Shown piece after piece: positions 42,541-53,914 of a stretch of DNA of 64,000 nucleotides. Origin of the DNA: Lactarius indigo. Lineage: Eukaryota; Basidiomycota; Agaricomycetes; Russulales; Russulaceae. The notes below the pieces were generated by a model, which searched no databases, was not told the origin of the DNA, and saw only the letters and a list, made by a program, of their open reading frames with translations. Every line of letters starts with the position of its first letter. Position 1 is the stretch's first letter. The translations under genes were made by a program, and so were the position numbers. The stretch is taken from the NCBI GenBank assembly GCA_025766275.1, contig JAFKAC010000181.1:19091-83090 (forward strand), in the 5' to 3' direction.

Positions 42541-45204
42541 TTCAGTATATGGTGACACAATTGGGGGATGAGTACGAATGGGCCTACACCTATACCGGTC
42601 GTGTGGGTTTTAAGACTTTGAAGTACATAGGCGCCTCGCCGCGTATCTACCACTGAACTCGTTGTGCACTCTTTTTTAAAAAAGAAATTTGAATACAGCG
42701 GCACCGCATTTTGCAGGGGTACTCCCGGCGGATATCCTTTTAGGGCGCACACCATGGTCTGGGACGTTCATTTCGCGAGTTGTAACCGAATGCCAGTGAC
42801 ACTACCTTATCGTGTGGCCACGGTAGCGCCTCCTCCTGGAGCTAGAGTTCAATTCCAAACTGGCACTCGCTAGGTTACCCGCTTTTCCAAGTAACCTAAA
42901 GGTAAATTCGTTGTGAGAGTGATAATTGTGTAGTAAACGGTTAACTGTCACCAGCCGCGGCTATTTCTCAACCGGTGCATGTACAGATTCAAAGATGGTG
43001 CTGCATCTACGCCAGAATTTTTCTGCTGGAGGGATTATTCGCCGTTAGACGGCTTCCCCTAAGGGAGAGCAGGACCCCGATGAGGGCGGACGCCATAGCT
43101 CAGTAGCGATGAGTCCGTGACTATACGAAGGCTGTGCCAGTGTGGCATCCACAATTCCTCATGCGTTCACTTTCCCGCACTTTCGAGATTTCTAGAGAAA
43201 ACCAGAGGGTTGGTCAGCTAGGCGGAAGTGGGATGAAGGTGCAAGCGGGGCAAGAATCGAGCAGAGGCATCCTCCCTGTATCTGTCAAGGGCCGAACGCT
43301 CTGCCCCCAGCGCCGCATTCCCGCCACTGCCCGATTATTGTCATGCCGCGTACTGTTAGAAGGATACCAGAGAGTCGGACCCCCATTGTAACAACACCTC
43401 CACCATCTATCACGTACCACAAAGCGACGCATGCACTCATGGCGCGCAAGATGATCGATGACGCGATGACGTGTCGTGACGTCCACAGCTTTTCTTGTCG
43501 ACGAACACCAGGTACCTGTACCACTGGCATTCAGCTCACAGTGAAATTTCAAAAGAATTTTTTTTTTTTTTGAAACGAGACACGCTGGTCGCGACTGGCC
43601 ACAACTGGGAGTGGCACTAGTTCCCATGCTGCAATCCTAAGTTTCCCTATTGACCGCCTGTGGCACAAGCCTGTCATCTCCCTAATCATGTCAGCAAACC
43701 AACTTCCGAGGAGCGAAGGGCGACTCAACGCAACAAGCGATCCCACTGGCGAGTGGGGTGTGGTGCGATACCGCAATACAGGAGATCGCATCGGCTCCGA
43801 CAGAAGGAGAAAGAGCCACCGCTTGTAGGAAAATGAAGGTGGGAAACAGGAGGGCAAAGCGTGAGTGGGCAGACCGGATCCTGCCTGGCCCGTGACGCCA
43901 ACACATGTCAGCGCTTCTCGCAGAAATACCCTTCGCTGGCTCCCCACTGGATGTCCAACTAAATTCTATAGACGACCCGTTCTAGCGCCCGTGAAAGTGT
44001 GGCAACCAGTTACTATTGGTTACGACTACGGAGCCTGAGGGTGTTGAAAGACACCGGACCCAACGCTGCAGCGCTTCAGCTTCGGCCCCAGCTACCGGAA
44101 TCGCGTAAGTCGTCATGATATATCCACCTTGGTGAGTGATCCCAAATTACCACGACAAGTTCTGAATCAAATATCTTCTGTTAGCATGGAGATGCCGAGT
44201 GTGTCATGACAACTTATGGGAAACTGTCCACGCTGCTAACTAACAATGGAGAAGAGTTTTTGATATTTGATTCAGAACTTACTACGACCAACATACTACC
44301 CCTTATCACCCCCAGACCGATGACCCAAATGTTAGCACGAACGATCCCCCCCCCCCCTCAGCGACAAAACCAGTGGGATGAGCACTTACCTGATGCTCTT
44401 CCCGCGCACCACGCACATGATCCGAGTTCGTTGACAGGTGTGTCGCCATACTTCCTGACACACAGAAAAGAATCCCGCTTATCCGGACGCAAGATAGTAT
44501 CTCAATGATATCCTTCGATTCGAGAGATTGAACTCTTACAAGAGCAACGACTCGAACACATTCCGAATCTGGCCCAGTATCGGGTAGAGGCGACAGCGCG
44601 AGAGGAACATTGTATGACCTGAGAGGCTAAAAAACCGGACGAAGCTCATCGGGAAGAGTATCGGTGAAGACGACATAAAGCAAGGACTAAACTTTACCAG
44701 CTTCAACTTCACCCAATGGACGGCCCCTTTGTAATTCGCATCACCTCATGCGTCGTTCCCAGTTTCAGCTATCATGCGCGCTAGAGTAAAACCTACTTGC
44801 TTATGCCAGGAACCGGGGACAGTCGACTAAGGCGGTCAAAGTCGATATGGGCCCACAACCAACGATGTTGGCATAAATAGGAGGTTGACGTTGACTCGTT
44901 CTAGTAGAAGAAGTAAGCCCCAGGTCCACATAGGGAGAACCAATACTGCGTTGAACTACTTGTGGGCGGTACAAGTCAACGAACGTGGGAACTCAGTTGC
45001 TGCGGCGCCTGTGTGTTGTCAAAACGCAACCGCAGTACCGATGAGCAGGAGGACAACAGGTTCCTCTCACCTCTACACGCCATGCGAGCTACAGTATTGA
45101 AGCGCGTCTCCTCTCGGCGCGGCCGAGTTGTTGAGGCCGTATGATATGAAATAAAAAGATACACGCGTCTTTACTCTCAAGGGGACGGGGGAACCAGTAG
45201 AAAC
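42541..45204. other. Intergenic; end of duplication unit 2, then unique DNA
   Basis: 42541-43950 belongs to duplication unit 2. 43561-43571 is a T run. 44157-44280 holds a 19-bp perfect inverted repeat. 44300-45200 has no supported gene. Confidence 0.45.
44157..44280. repeat. 19-bp perfect inverted repeat with 86-bp spacer
   Basis: AAGTTCTGAATCAAATATC (44157-44175) recurs as its exact reverse complement at 44262-44280. No TA or other flanking duplication is obvious. It may be a small hairpin-forming element or a relic of an element's ends. Confidence 0.65.
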
Positions 45205-45561
45205 CTAATCCAGGTCTCCGTGTTCGGTGCCGCGAACAACGCCGTTGCAACGTGCACAAGTGACCATCGTGATGTAGTCAGGCCGGCCATAATACGCGTG
45301 CTTCTCTCCCTGGGCGCAACCCCACATTCCTTGCGAGCTGTCATGACACAGGAACATCGTCCACACGGAACAAGTGAATTGTAACCCCTTAAGAGGAGCG
45401 ACTGCGCACGCCGTAATCGCTGTGGAGTAGCCAACCCCATATTGAATTAGGTCCAGGTCTGTCAGCACTCGAGGGGAACTAAGATTGATTGATGCGCGTT
45501 TAGCAATGGTGTGGGCGCATACGCATATATATTGAGCAGAGCTGTGGATAAACGTAGTCAT
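45205..45561 (-). CDS. Hypothetical Cys-rich small protein
   Basis: A single 118-codon open frame from ATG at 45561 with varied codon use, containing QYICVCAHTIAKRA, FTCSVWTMFLCHD, MWGCAQGEKHA and MVTCARCNGVV. It has nine cysteines including a CxxC pair, and no clear signal peptide or membrane segment. It lies about 70 bp 3' of the MAM33 gene on the same strand. No family is recognised and it may be spurious. Confidence 0.3.
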   Translation of the reverse strand: MTTFIHSSAQYICVCAHTIAKRASINLSSPRVLTDLDLIQYGVGYSTAITACAVAPLKGLQFTCSVWTMFLCHDSSQGMWGCAQGEKHAYYGRPDYITMVTCARCNGVVRGTEHGDLD

Positions 45562-45632
45562 TAGTCATGAAAAGATCTATCGTATGTGTAATTTTGGGTA
45601 AGAGTGACGAAGCAAGGTACAGTACGAGCTGT

Positions 45633-46788
45633 TCAGGCGTCGATGAAGTTCTTGACTTTGTTCAACCAGTCAACGTATTCCTAATCGAACATCAAGCAAT
45701 CAGCGCACGAAAACGATTGAAGAATAACAACCAAGTACCTTTTGCTCTTTGTACTGTGCGTACTCAGGAATGAAAAATGCGAGCCTCTCGTCAATGCCAC
45801 GCTCCCGAAGGAACTTCTCAAACTCATCCTGAAGGCCAAGGTCGAGCGTCTCGAACTGGTATGGAGGTCATTTAGCGCCAGCGTTCGTGTAACGACGACA
45901 GGGGGGGAAGCGGACAGACCTGAGGGCCGATGTAGAGTCCACGGCGCTTCCAGTCAGCCTCGGCGGTCAAGTCCGTCGCGAGCTTGGAGTCCTTGTAGAA
46001 CGATACGTTCTCGACGACGAACGCACCCTCTTGGCACACTGCGTCGATACTCAAAGCACCAGGGACCGAAGGCTGCAATACACAACATGTTTCAAAATGA
46101 TGCAACAGAGCGGGAGCGTACGGGATTTGCATACCTTAGTAACGGTGAACGAGCAGCGGAGCGGGTATGACGACTCGTCCTCAGAAGGACCCTCTTCATC
46201 CTCATGTGACTCCATGTTATCCTCAGCACTTTGAAGGTCCGCAATGGAAAAAATCAAGCGGATGCTGTCATGCAAACCCAGGTTAACAACAGCACACACG
46301 CCTCGTTCGTGCAATAGACATACTGCTCATTGCCAAACTTGCGGTGGATGGTGACTTCGTCATTTCCAGTGGAGTCTTCGATCTGACGGAGAACTCATGT
46401 CAGTCGCTTCTTAGACGAAAACAAGTAGATTATATACCGTCCATATGCCAGAGGTGTTGAACTCCTTGAGAAACTCTGGTTCGCCTGCAATCGCGGCCTG
46501 TTTCTCATATTCCAGTTCCTCCGCAATTTTCGCAGACACGACACCGTCGGCTATAAAGACACACGACCGTAAGAAACGAGCAGCGCCGGAGTGCACTGGT
46601 CAGTACGCACTAGTGCCTTCGCCAAAGCGACGCGCAGAGACGGAGAAAGGAGCACGCGTCGCTGGCACGGCAGTGGTGATTCGCGAGAACACGGGGACGC
46701 GTGCACGCGTCGAAACGAGTGAAGAGCGTAGAGAAAGAGCACGTGAAGATGGTGCGGTAAACTGACGGACAGCACGGAGGACAGACAT
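45633..46788 (-). CDS. Mitochondrial glycoprotein p32/MAM33
   Basis: The ATG at 46788 opens a basic, Arg/Ser-rich N-terminus (MSVLRAVRQFTAPSSRALSL) typical of a matrix-targeting presequence. Further exons encode VVSAKIAEELEYEKQAA, EPEFLKEFNTSGIWT, EDSTGNDEVTIHRKFGNE, IRLIFSIADLQS followed by an acidic linker, SSYPLRCSFTVTK, LSIDAVCQEGAFVVENVSFY, LTAEADWKRRGLYIGPQ, DEFEKFLRERGIDERLAFFI, PEYAQYKEQK and EYVDWLNKVKNFIDA. This is the full MAM33 (PF02330) fold with alternating acidic segments. The last intron lies between EQK and EYV. The protein is a doughnut-shaped acidic matrix trimer linked to respiratory function in yeast. All expected blocks are present, so it is probably functional. Confidence 0.9.
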
Positions 46789-47453
46789 GATGATTTGTAG
46801 AATGAGAGGTGGACAACGACAGCGAAATGAGGGAACAGACGCCGGAACAGAGGAACAGGGAACCCCACCTCGGATATTGCCGACAGTTTTTCGGCAATAG
46901 CCGGTGGTGTATTAAAGACGTAAAGACGCACCAGTGTTGACACGTTGACACCTAAATCTTCTTCACAGTTGGGAGAAAGCTTAAATGATGGGCTTGGGAA
47001 CGATGCACATACACATTTCGGAGACACTATAGTATCTCCGTCGATGGCAGTAACAACAGATAAATATAAAACACGACTCGGGACACGCAAGTACCAGATG
47101 ACGATAGCATCACGAGACAGGGAATTTTGCAACGACAAAGAACATATGGGGCGTACAGTCTGACAGAACGCAAGACGCAGACGATCAACGGTAAATATCT
47201 ATATAGACAAAACGCATACAGTCACGACAACCGCAGTTCGTAATCAATAGACCGCCACGCGCGGACCATCGAGGAGCACGCGTGGTGGTCGGGTGATCGA
47301 ACAGCCGCCGGCGAGAGAGGCAGGACTTGCAGATCCAGGATGAGTAAAAAAAAAAAAAAAGAATTCAAGTCATGGCAGTCCGATTATTAGCGCGACGCGA
47401 GGAAAAACAAATTGCCAATGTCCATCGCAAGGTGGGCCAGTCCGTCCAAACGC
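46789..47453. other. Intergenic between MAM33 promoter and Zn2Cys6 3' end
   Basis: The MAM33 promoter must lie here; no TATA box is clear. A 15-A run at 47346-47360 lies about 100 bp 3' of the Zn2Cys6 stop. No other gene is supported. Confidence 0.45.
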
Positions 47454-48745
47454 TCACGCTGCAGCGATGACAGGAGGAAGCGGCTCAGGGTCCGCAATGA
47501 TGGGAACATTGTGAATGACCGGACTGGCGCGGTCGTCATGAGAGTCAATTGAGGGAGGAGGAGGGGAGGCTGACGCAGCGGCTACTACCACCTCGCTGGC
47601 TGGGTTGGCGACACGCTTAACTTTCTTGGGTCTCTTTCCGGGCTTTGATGTGTCATCTGCACCACCCAATCGCTTTTTCTTCCTTCCGCGCTCCGCTGGC
47701 GGATTCTCCTCATCTAAAGTCGCCGTCTGGTTGCCGGCCGCTTGCTCCGTGGACGGTGGAGGGTGTGCCTGGCTGGGCGGGGGAGGAATGGGTCCGTATG
47801 CCCCTGGATGAGGAGGATAGATAGCCATGGCGGGGTACCCGGGGTGAATTGGATAATAAGCAGGCTGATGGGGCGGCTGCCCATCGCCATTAGTGTGGCC
47901 ATCTGGAGGCGGAACGTAACCGGGAGGAGGAGGATAATATGGGTATGGCCAGTATCCCTCTGGTGGGAGGTACTGGGGTGGCATCGCTGGCGGTGCTCCC
48001 GGGGGGACACCGTTCGTTTGATCCGACGGGGCAGGCCACGAACCGTCGCCGTTGGGAGGAAACCCTACAAGGAAATTATGAGAGATGTAATTAAGTTCAG
48101 AGCCGTGGGTGCAGACCGGGATAAGGTGGCGCCTCAGGAGCCGGGAGCTTGCTTTTACGTTTGTAGGGACCACGCTTAGTGCCGACCTTTCGGGCCTTGC
48201 GGACGCCGTCTCTGCACGAATCAACGAGTCCATACTTTTGGCACCTTTGGCACGGACGTGAGTCGTCGCACCGCTTACAGGCGGCGGCGCAATTCGTGCA
48301 CTTTGATCATTGCGGTCAATGTGGTGGTGCACAGGTCAGACAAAACAAATACAACTTACTGCCATCTTGACTTGTTTGCGTTTTGCCCGCGTGACCGCCG
48401 GAGGCGCTGGAGGTGGGAACTGCCCATAACCTGAGATCTTCATCAGACGACCCAAGCAGAGAAATAGAGGGATAAGAGGTTCGAACGAGGAGTATTAAAC
48501 ATACCCTGGGAAGGGGCAGGAGGAGGGGGATACCCATACATTATTCCAGGGGGGGGAAACATAACGTACGACCCAGGAGGGGGGGCATTCGGATCACCGT
48601 TGGGGTCCGCGGGCGGGGGGTAATACCAAGTATAAGCACCGGGAGGAGGTGGGTACGGTGCTCCAGGGAAAGGATATGGTGGAATGGTAGGGTGGGATGG
48701 TTGTTCAGAAATCCCAGTAGGGGTTTTGGCTTGTTCGCCGCTCAT
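47454..48745 (-). CDS. Zn2Cys6 transcription factor with Pro/Tyr-rich arms
   Basis: Four exons run from ATG at 48745 to TGA at 47454. The N-terminal exon is Pro/Tyr/Gly-rich (PPYPFPGAPYPPPPGAY). Then comes TRAKRKQVKMACTNCAAACK, RCDDSRPCQRCQKYGLVDSC and RKARKVGTKRGPYKRKSK. This is a binuclear zinc cluster near residues 105-135 with all six cysteines, flanked by basic stretches, in the arrangement seen in many Agaricomycete regulators. The C-terminal exon is again Pro/Tyr-rich, then has basic patches (RGRKKKRLGG, GKRPKKVKRV) and a Pro/Ser/Asp-rich tail. Introns lie before GYGQFPPP, between KMA and CTN, and before FPPNGDG. No fungal_trans domain is present. Targets unknown; a nuclear location is inferred. 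Confidence 0.87.
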
Positions 48746-50710
48746 GACGTCTAGAGCGGCGTATGATGACAAGAGAAGTTACGGTGGAGAGACTGATACT
48801 TCGCAAAGGGGTCGAACTAGACATCATTGTCAGCGAACAGACGATGGGAAAGTAGAATCGAAGGACGGCGCACTCGGCCCTTGGTTTGTTCGGGATTTCA
48901 AGATCTCGTCGCCGCTCGAGACTCAGCTTGGATGGTGCTCCGCCTCAAATTCAGGTGAGCTCTTCGCCTGCGGAAAGTCCACGTACTGCGCCTCGCCCTT
49001 GATTTTTGGTGGTTCAAATTTGCACAATTCTGGAGGGGGATTTCAGTCAGAAACAATGCGACAGAGAAACCGCGGGCGACGATGATGTGGTTTGGGGGAT
49101 GGGGGATGCCGTCCACGTGTGAAAAACTCACCAAGCTTTTGGCGCCTGTCAAACAACTTGAAAAACGAAGGCGGGCACTCTTGGCTCCTCACATCTGACT
49201 GCACAAACGCTGCTCAGGGGACGCAGGTTCGTCGTATAATGCAAGTTCCGCGGCGCTAAACCGACACGCATGATCAAGTCCAACGTAAATTCGAACAGGC
49301 TTCTCAGGCTCAAAACCATTCTCCGACTGAATCGACGCCAGACTCGGCCAATGTCTCATTCGTCTCTCATCCATCCTTAATGTCTGGCACTACCTGCTGA
49401 CCCTTTTGAATTACCTGTTCTCTTATCTTCTTTTCTCGTGGCTGACCAGACCTTTCCTACTTGTTATGGGAGCTACCTCATGACCTATCGCCTACTGCTT
49501 TGGTTACCGATTCCCGCGCCTCTAGATCTCGTCTACAGATATTCCGCCCGCGGTATGTATTGTATACGGTACTTAGGGGTGGTGACCTCGCCTTCTAGCC
49601 GCCCAAGCTGCGGGTCTTTCTGTAACCGTCAGTCTCGCTTTTTCAACGGAGGACGGCCGTCTCTTCGTCCTACTCCACCCGTACATTCTAATATCACCGT
49701 CGGTATTAGTCCGGTTTCGCTGCGCGAACTTGGCTTCTGCTGTATGTTTGCAACCTCCGTTTCTTTGTTGGGCCTTTCAATTTTTAACACATCCGGCTGC
49801 CTCCGAGGATATCTAATCTAGCCGCCGGTCTTTCTACTGGAAGGGATTTCTGCCCTCCATTCCATTAGCTCGTCAATTGATACGCCCAATAGAAACGATC
49901 CACGCTTCTCCCGATGGCCCTCTAGCTACGCTCAGCTCAGCTTTTCCACGCTCTGATGAGAGAATAAAGTCGTGCAACGTGTCATTTACCGATCACCGGC
50001 CGGTCCTGACATTATCCTGAGCGACCGCACGCACTGAGCCTTGGCATGGCATCAACGAACATAAAATTAACAATAACGCCAGACTAGCGAGCTTCGCAGT
50101 CATGAGACAGATAAACAGACGCTGTTGTCGATCTCTCTTCACTGGGATCTTCTTTTCGCTTATCCCGGCTTTGGCAAGCGCCATCGTACCCCGATTCTCC
50201 TCCGCTCACCTGCTACTCGACGCATGTTACATTCTGATAGAACGGCGTGGGCGTGCGTGGCACCGGCGTGTGCGCGGACAATTGGGTCCGTTCCTGGACT
50301 TTGGTCTACGCGTAACATGTGGGACTTGAAGATCAAGTGCTTTCCTCGTGGGACACGCATGGCGGAGGAGTTGTCATTGCAATGAGTATGTTTCATGACA
50401 AGCATAACGAGGACACCTGTGTCCGGTCGGCTAGGTTACGCTGCGCAAACCTTTAACTCTGATCAATTGCATGATAACTTTTGGCTCGTGCTGCTTCTCA
50501 ACACCATAGCATAGCTTCCAGTCTGCCGGTTAGAGATAAGAAAGAGATAGATCCCTATTATGGAAGTACAAATCGATTAACAGTACAGTACAAAGTAGTG
50601 TGCTATCATACAAAACTCCGAGGGGTAGTATCATAATCGAGATGCTAGTGGTTGTTCCGTGTACTGAGTGCTTTAGAATGTGTAAGTTTTAGTTTTATCG
50701 TCAATGAGAA
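48746..50710. other. Intergenic
   Basis: Holds the promoter of the Zn2Cys6 gene near 48750-49000. Open frames at 49438-49821 (plus) and 50102-50385 (plus) show no family resemblance, splice linkage or repeats and are left out. Nothing else is recognised. Confidence 0.4.
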
Positions 50711-52056
50711 TCACGAGCGTAGCGCCTTGACTCCCCTCCGCACGTCTAGGGGCAGTATCTGGGCGTGCAAAATGGGACGCCCCAAGCCACACCTATCCGG
50801 CACCGACCTCTGTAAGCTGAATCGTGGATTGAGGATGACCTCTCCATAGTCGTCTTCATCATCGTCATCGTCGCTTTCACTACCGTCGACTCCTCCCAGC
50901 TGCTCAGAGCCCGCCAAGAAGAAGCGTGTTGGAACTCTGGTAGCTGAGCTCTCGATGGCGACGTCTGTGAGCCTCCTGGCTACTACGGGAAGCCCTATGG
51001 GTGTTGTGACGGTGGCAGGGATCGTGGTGGGTCCGTGTGCGAGGACGGCCCGCTCAGTCATCCTGACGAGTGCAGTGAGAACCTCCCAGCGTGTGTGCCA
51101 GCTCTGCTCCCAGCGCAGCCTCGTCAATAACGGGATGGTGCTGTCCGACTCTAGCGCATCCTCGGCTTCTTGGTCATCATCGGCCCGCTCCGAATCCCGC
51201 GAGCCGAGACCCTCACCACGCGCCGCGGTGTCCATGCTGCAGACAAAGAGGACCTTCTGTATCGTCCAGAGTGGGTAGTTGCAGAACGTCTGATCGAGCC
51301 GCACGACCTGCGGGTCGTGCAAGTCGGTCAGGTCGCCCGTCCGGGGGAATATCTTCTCGTTCATCTTCCCCGTACATTCGGACTCTGGGAGCACGGGCGA
51401 GGACGATGCGCGTCTGAGCGGCGGCGGCGGCTCGATCATGCTCGGATTCGTGATTCCGCCGTACGCGTCCATCTCGGCCGCCTCGGCCGAATCGACATCG
51501 GCCCGCCACTGCATCCATTCGTCATAGCGCGTGTTCCACAGCCACTTTTGGTGCTGCAGCGCGCTGCGTGACAGGCCGTGGTGCGGGAACATCGCGGGCC
51601 GGTGCATGGGCTGGTGATGCATGGGGATGGGCAGCTCCGAGGGGATTGGAAGAAGGTCTTGGTCTGGGAACGCGTCCGGGACGAGGATAGGCGGGGGCGT
51701 CGATGGGCGGGAAAACATGAAGGGAGGTCGCTGGAAAAGGTGGTGTCGCTCGTGTCCGAGTCGGTGGACCATTCGTCTGAGGTCTCAGAGTCGGCGGTGT
51801 CTTCGTCAGAGTGGGCACTCGGCATGGGCATGGCTGCTCCCGCGGTGGTGTCGTCGACGACGTGGATCGAGGCCCGGTCGGGTTGGGAAGCGTGCTTGGT
51901 CTTTGGGGATTTATTCCTTCGAAATCCAATTCGGCTTTGTGGGCGGGGCTGTACGTCGGGCTCTTTGACGTGTGACATGTTCGTGAACAAGGATTTGACG
52001 AGGGCCTCGTAGGTTTTGCTTCGTACGTTGGCAGAGGCGCTTGCGTCGCGTGGCAT
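50711..52056 (-). CDS. Hypothetical acidic/Pro-rich protein
   Basis: The ATG at 52056 starts MPRDASASANVRSKTYEALV, continues with RIGFRRNKSPKTKHA, SIHVVDDTTAG and an acidic Ser/Asp stretch (HSDEDTADSETSDEWSTDSD). Near 51770-51810 the coding sense moves to another frame, which then stays open to the stop at 50711. It includes PFMFSRPSTPPPIL, HQKWLWNTRYDEWMQWRADV, DAYGGITNPSMIEPPPPLRR, YPLWTIQKVLFVCSMDTAAR, LTRLRWEQSWHTRWEVLTAL, DGSESDDDDDEDDYGEVILN and a short tail. The total is about 430-440 aa. The frame change could be a weak-site intron ending at TTTTCCAG or a frameshift. It looks conserved and intracellular, but I do not recognise the family. Confidence 0.6.
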
Positions 52057-53737
52057 AGTGTAACGATTAAGGGAATTTAATCTATAAGGGAAAAGGTCGG
52101 TTGCTTGCGGCTTAAGCGGAGGACAGCACCAGGCGGCAATGTTGAACTGGAAGGGACCAATGACACAGTGTTCCGTAATTAGTAAGGCCAAACAACGCCA
52201 AAGGAACAGAACGCGTCGCTCACGTGGCAGGAAAAAAACGAGTGTCCAGCTGACGTCTAGAAGCAGCCCAATTCTTTACACACTTGAGTGTTTACAGAGG
52301 CCGAGGTTCTTGACCGGGCGTAATTGAAAGGTCGAGACCGAGCGAATCGAGGGCTCGACAACGATACACGTGATGGGAAGATTACGTATGCACTAACCCA
52401 CGTCAACGCGCGTCGTCGATCTTTCCTTTCTTACTCACGCAGCAGACCCAAGGCCGCAAGGCTCGCCACGTACAGGAAGTTCTACTTCTCATTTCGCGAG
52501 CGGGCTAAGGTCTGAGTCTTCAAGGCTCCTTTGATCGACTCTAGGCAGGGTCCGACTTGTAATGGTCGAGCGATAAACAAGGAATTGTTCCTCCCTCAGT
52601 GTTTATCCCCAACGATCCCTTTCGTCTGGTATCCTGGCTTCGTGTCTGGTGCCGGATGCGAGGGGAGGGTGCTGTTGGAGGCCTTGAGATTTGTTGCGGA
52701 GCCCGGGCACCTCATTTCGTCTCATTCCTTCGTCTCCCCACTATCACCCTATCGCACCTCTCCGTCCTTCCCGGGTCGGGCCGAGTCACTGGCGGGCGCT
52801 GCAGCTCCTTGACCTAGCAAACCTTGACCTCTCTATGTTCAACAAGCCGTTTGCATAGAGCATACGACAATACATGGCCAGACGCTTGTGCATGCGGGAC
52901 ATCCCTCGATCCCCCCTGTGTGTGGGGAAGAGTTGAGCACGGCCATGTAAATGAGCCGCTGCCGCCCGTCTTTGCTGTGTGTGCTCGACTGTCATGACAG
53001 CGAGCAACAGGTCACTCACCTGATTGGTGTTTGACCTCTGTGCGATAAACCTTTTTCGTATGTCGCGTCGGTGGTCCCCACAGATGATGCCACCGGGGAC
53101 TGCTTGGCTTGCTAGGTTGGGGAAACTGGTGTATGAAGGGGTGCGGGGTGCAAGGAATAGCGAATGTTCTGTCCTTGAGTTCATTTGCGGCTCGCGCGCT
53201 TCCTTCCTGGGAAGGGAAGGGCGTGAAACTCGATTCAGACTACTCTGGGTCTGCTGCGTCCGACCAATTTTTGTTCTTATCTCCTCGTGAGGTATTTTTT
53301 TTCTCCAAGCACTTCATCTTGTCAAGTTGCCAATCATCAGGTGAGGCGTTCCTCATCCTTTAGATTATCGCACCGTCGCTAAGTTATGACCACTTCGAGC
53401 AATACTTGATAGCCCTTGCGTTGTGACCTCTTCACCTACTCTGCTACGCTACATTGTAGGTGTTCTCAATGTGAACGCTTGTCCTATCCTCCTCTGTAAT
53501 GACTCATCCCATGACGCGATCTTCCCTAGTGTCTGTCGTGAAAGTCCGTATGATAGGTGGAAGTGACTAGCGCCACTGGTATCCCAAATATTGCTGTCGT
53601 TACTCCGGTCAGGCCTTGAGTGACACCTTCCTACAAGTTACATGTTACGGACAGCGTTTCTATTAACGGTCTCTAAACCGTCTGTTCCGCTCCAGAAAAT
53701 CAACATAGTCCCTGACCAGCCTCCTCGCCATACACGC
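52057..53737. other. Intergenic
   Basis: No supported gene. Short frames such as 52531-52812 and 53024-53290 lack family resemblance. The promoter for the leftward gene at 52056 lies in the first part. Confidence 0.4.
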
Positions 53738-53855
53738 CCAGTTGGATGGGCTTTGACACAGAATAGTCTAGTTGGATGGCCCAATGAATCCCGCGCCAGT
53801 TGGATGGGGCGAGCAGCTCCGGAAGGAGCGACAGAAAAGAGGTCCAGTTGGATGG
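53738..53855 (-). repeat. Four copies of a 12-bp motif 3' of cystathionine gamma-synthase
   Basis: CCAGTTGGATGG (one copy CTAGTTGGATGG) occurs at 53738, 53768, 53796 and 53844. On the strand of the neighbouring gene the motif reads CCATCCAACTGG and lies 60-180 bases past the stop at 53915, probably in its 3' UTR. Spacing is irregular (30, 28, 48), so it is not a simple tandem array. Confidence 0.75.
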
Positions 53856-53914
53856 ACGTAGCGTGCGCGGGGGGGAGTGAGTGTTAAACACCGCCTCACG
53901 CCCCTGCATTGGCG

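Larger units (their letters stand above)
35870..43950. repeat. Tandem segmental duplication with zinc-finger pair
   Basis: Unit 1 is about 35870-39490 and unit 2 about 39505-43950, in the same orientation. Matching landmarks are: gag-like remnant (35874; 39509), CACTTCTGCAGAGG (36172; 39851), GGGAGAAACATACTA (36601; 41044), ATGTTATATTA (36802; 41755), CAGTACATACGC (37109; 41772), zinc-finger gene (37905-37267; 42540-41913), GTCAGCTAGG (38565; 43213) and the CCGGTACCTG/CCAGGTACCTG block (38919; 43509). Units differ by insertions, including a MITE in unit 1. Divergence is considerable, so the duplication is older than that of DUF6535 copies 1 and 2. Confidence 0.75.

Noticed and set aside
47454..48772. 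Reading the Pro/Tyr-rich parts as a separate structural or RNA-binding protein
   Set aside because: Both Pro/Tyr-rich parts join the Zn2Cys6 exon in phase through good splice sites, so they are arms of one regulator.
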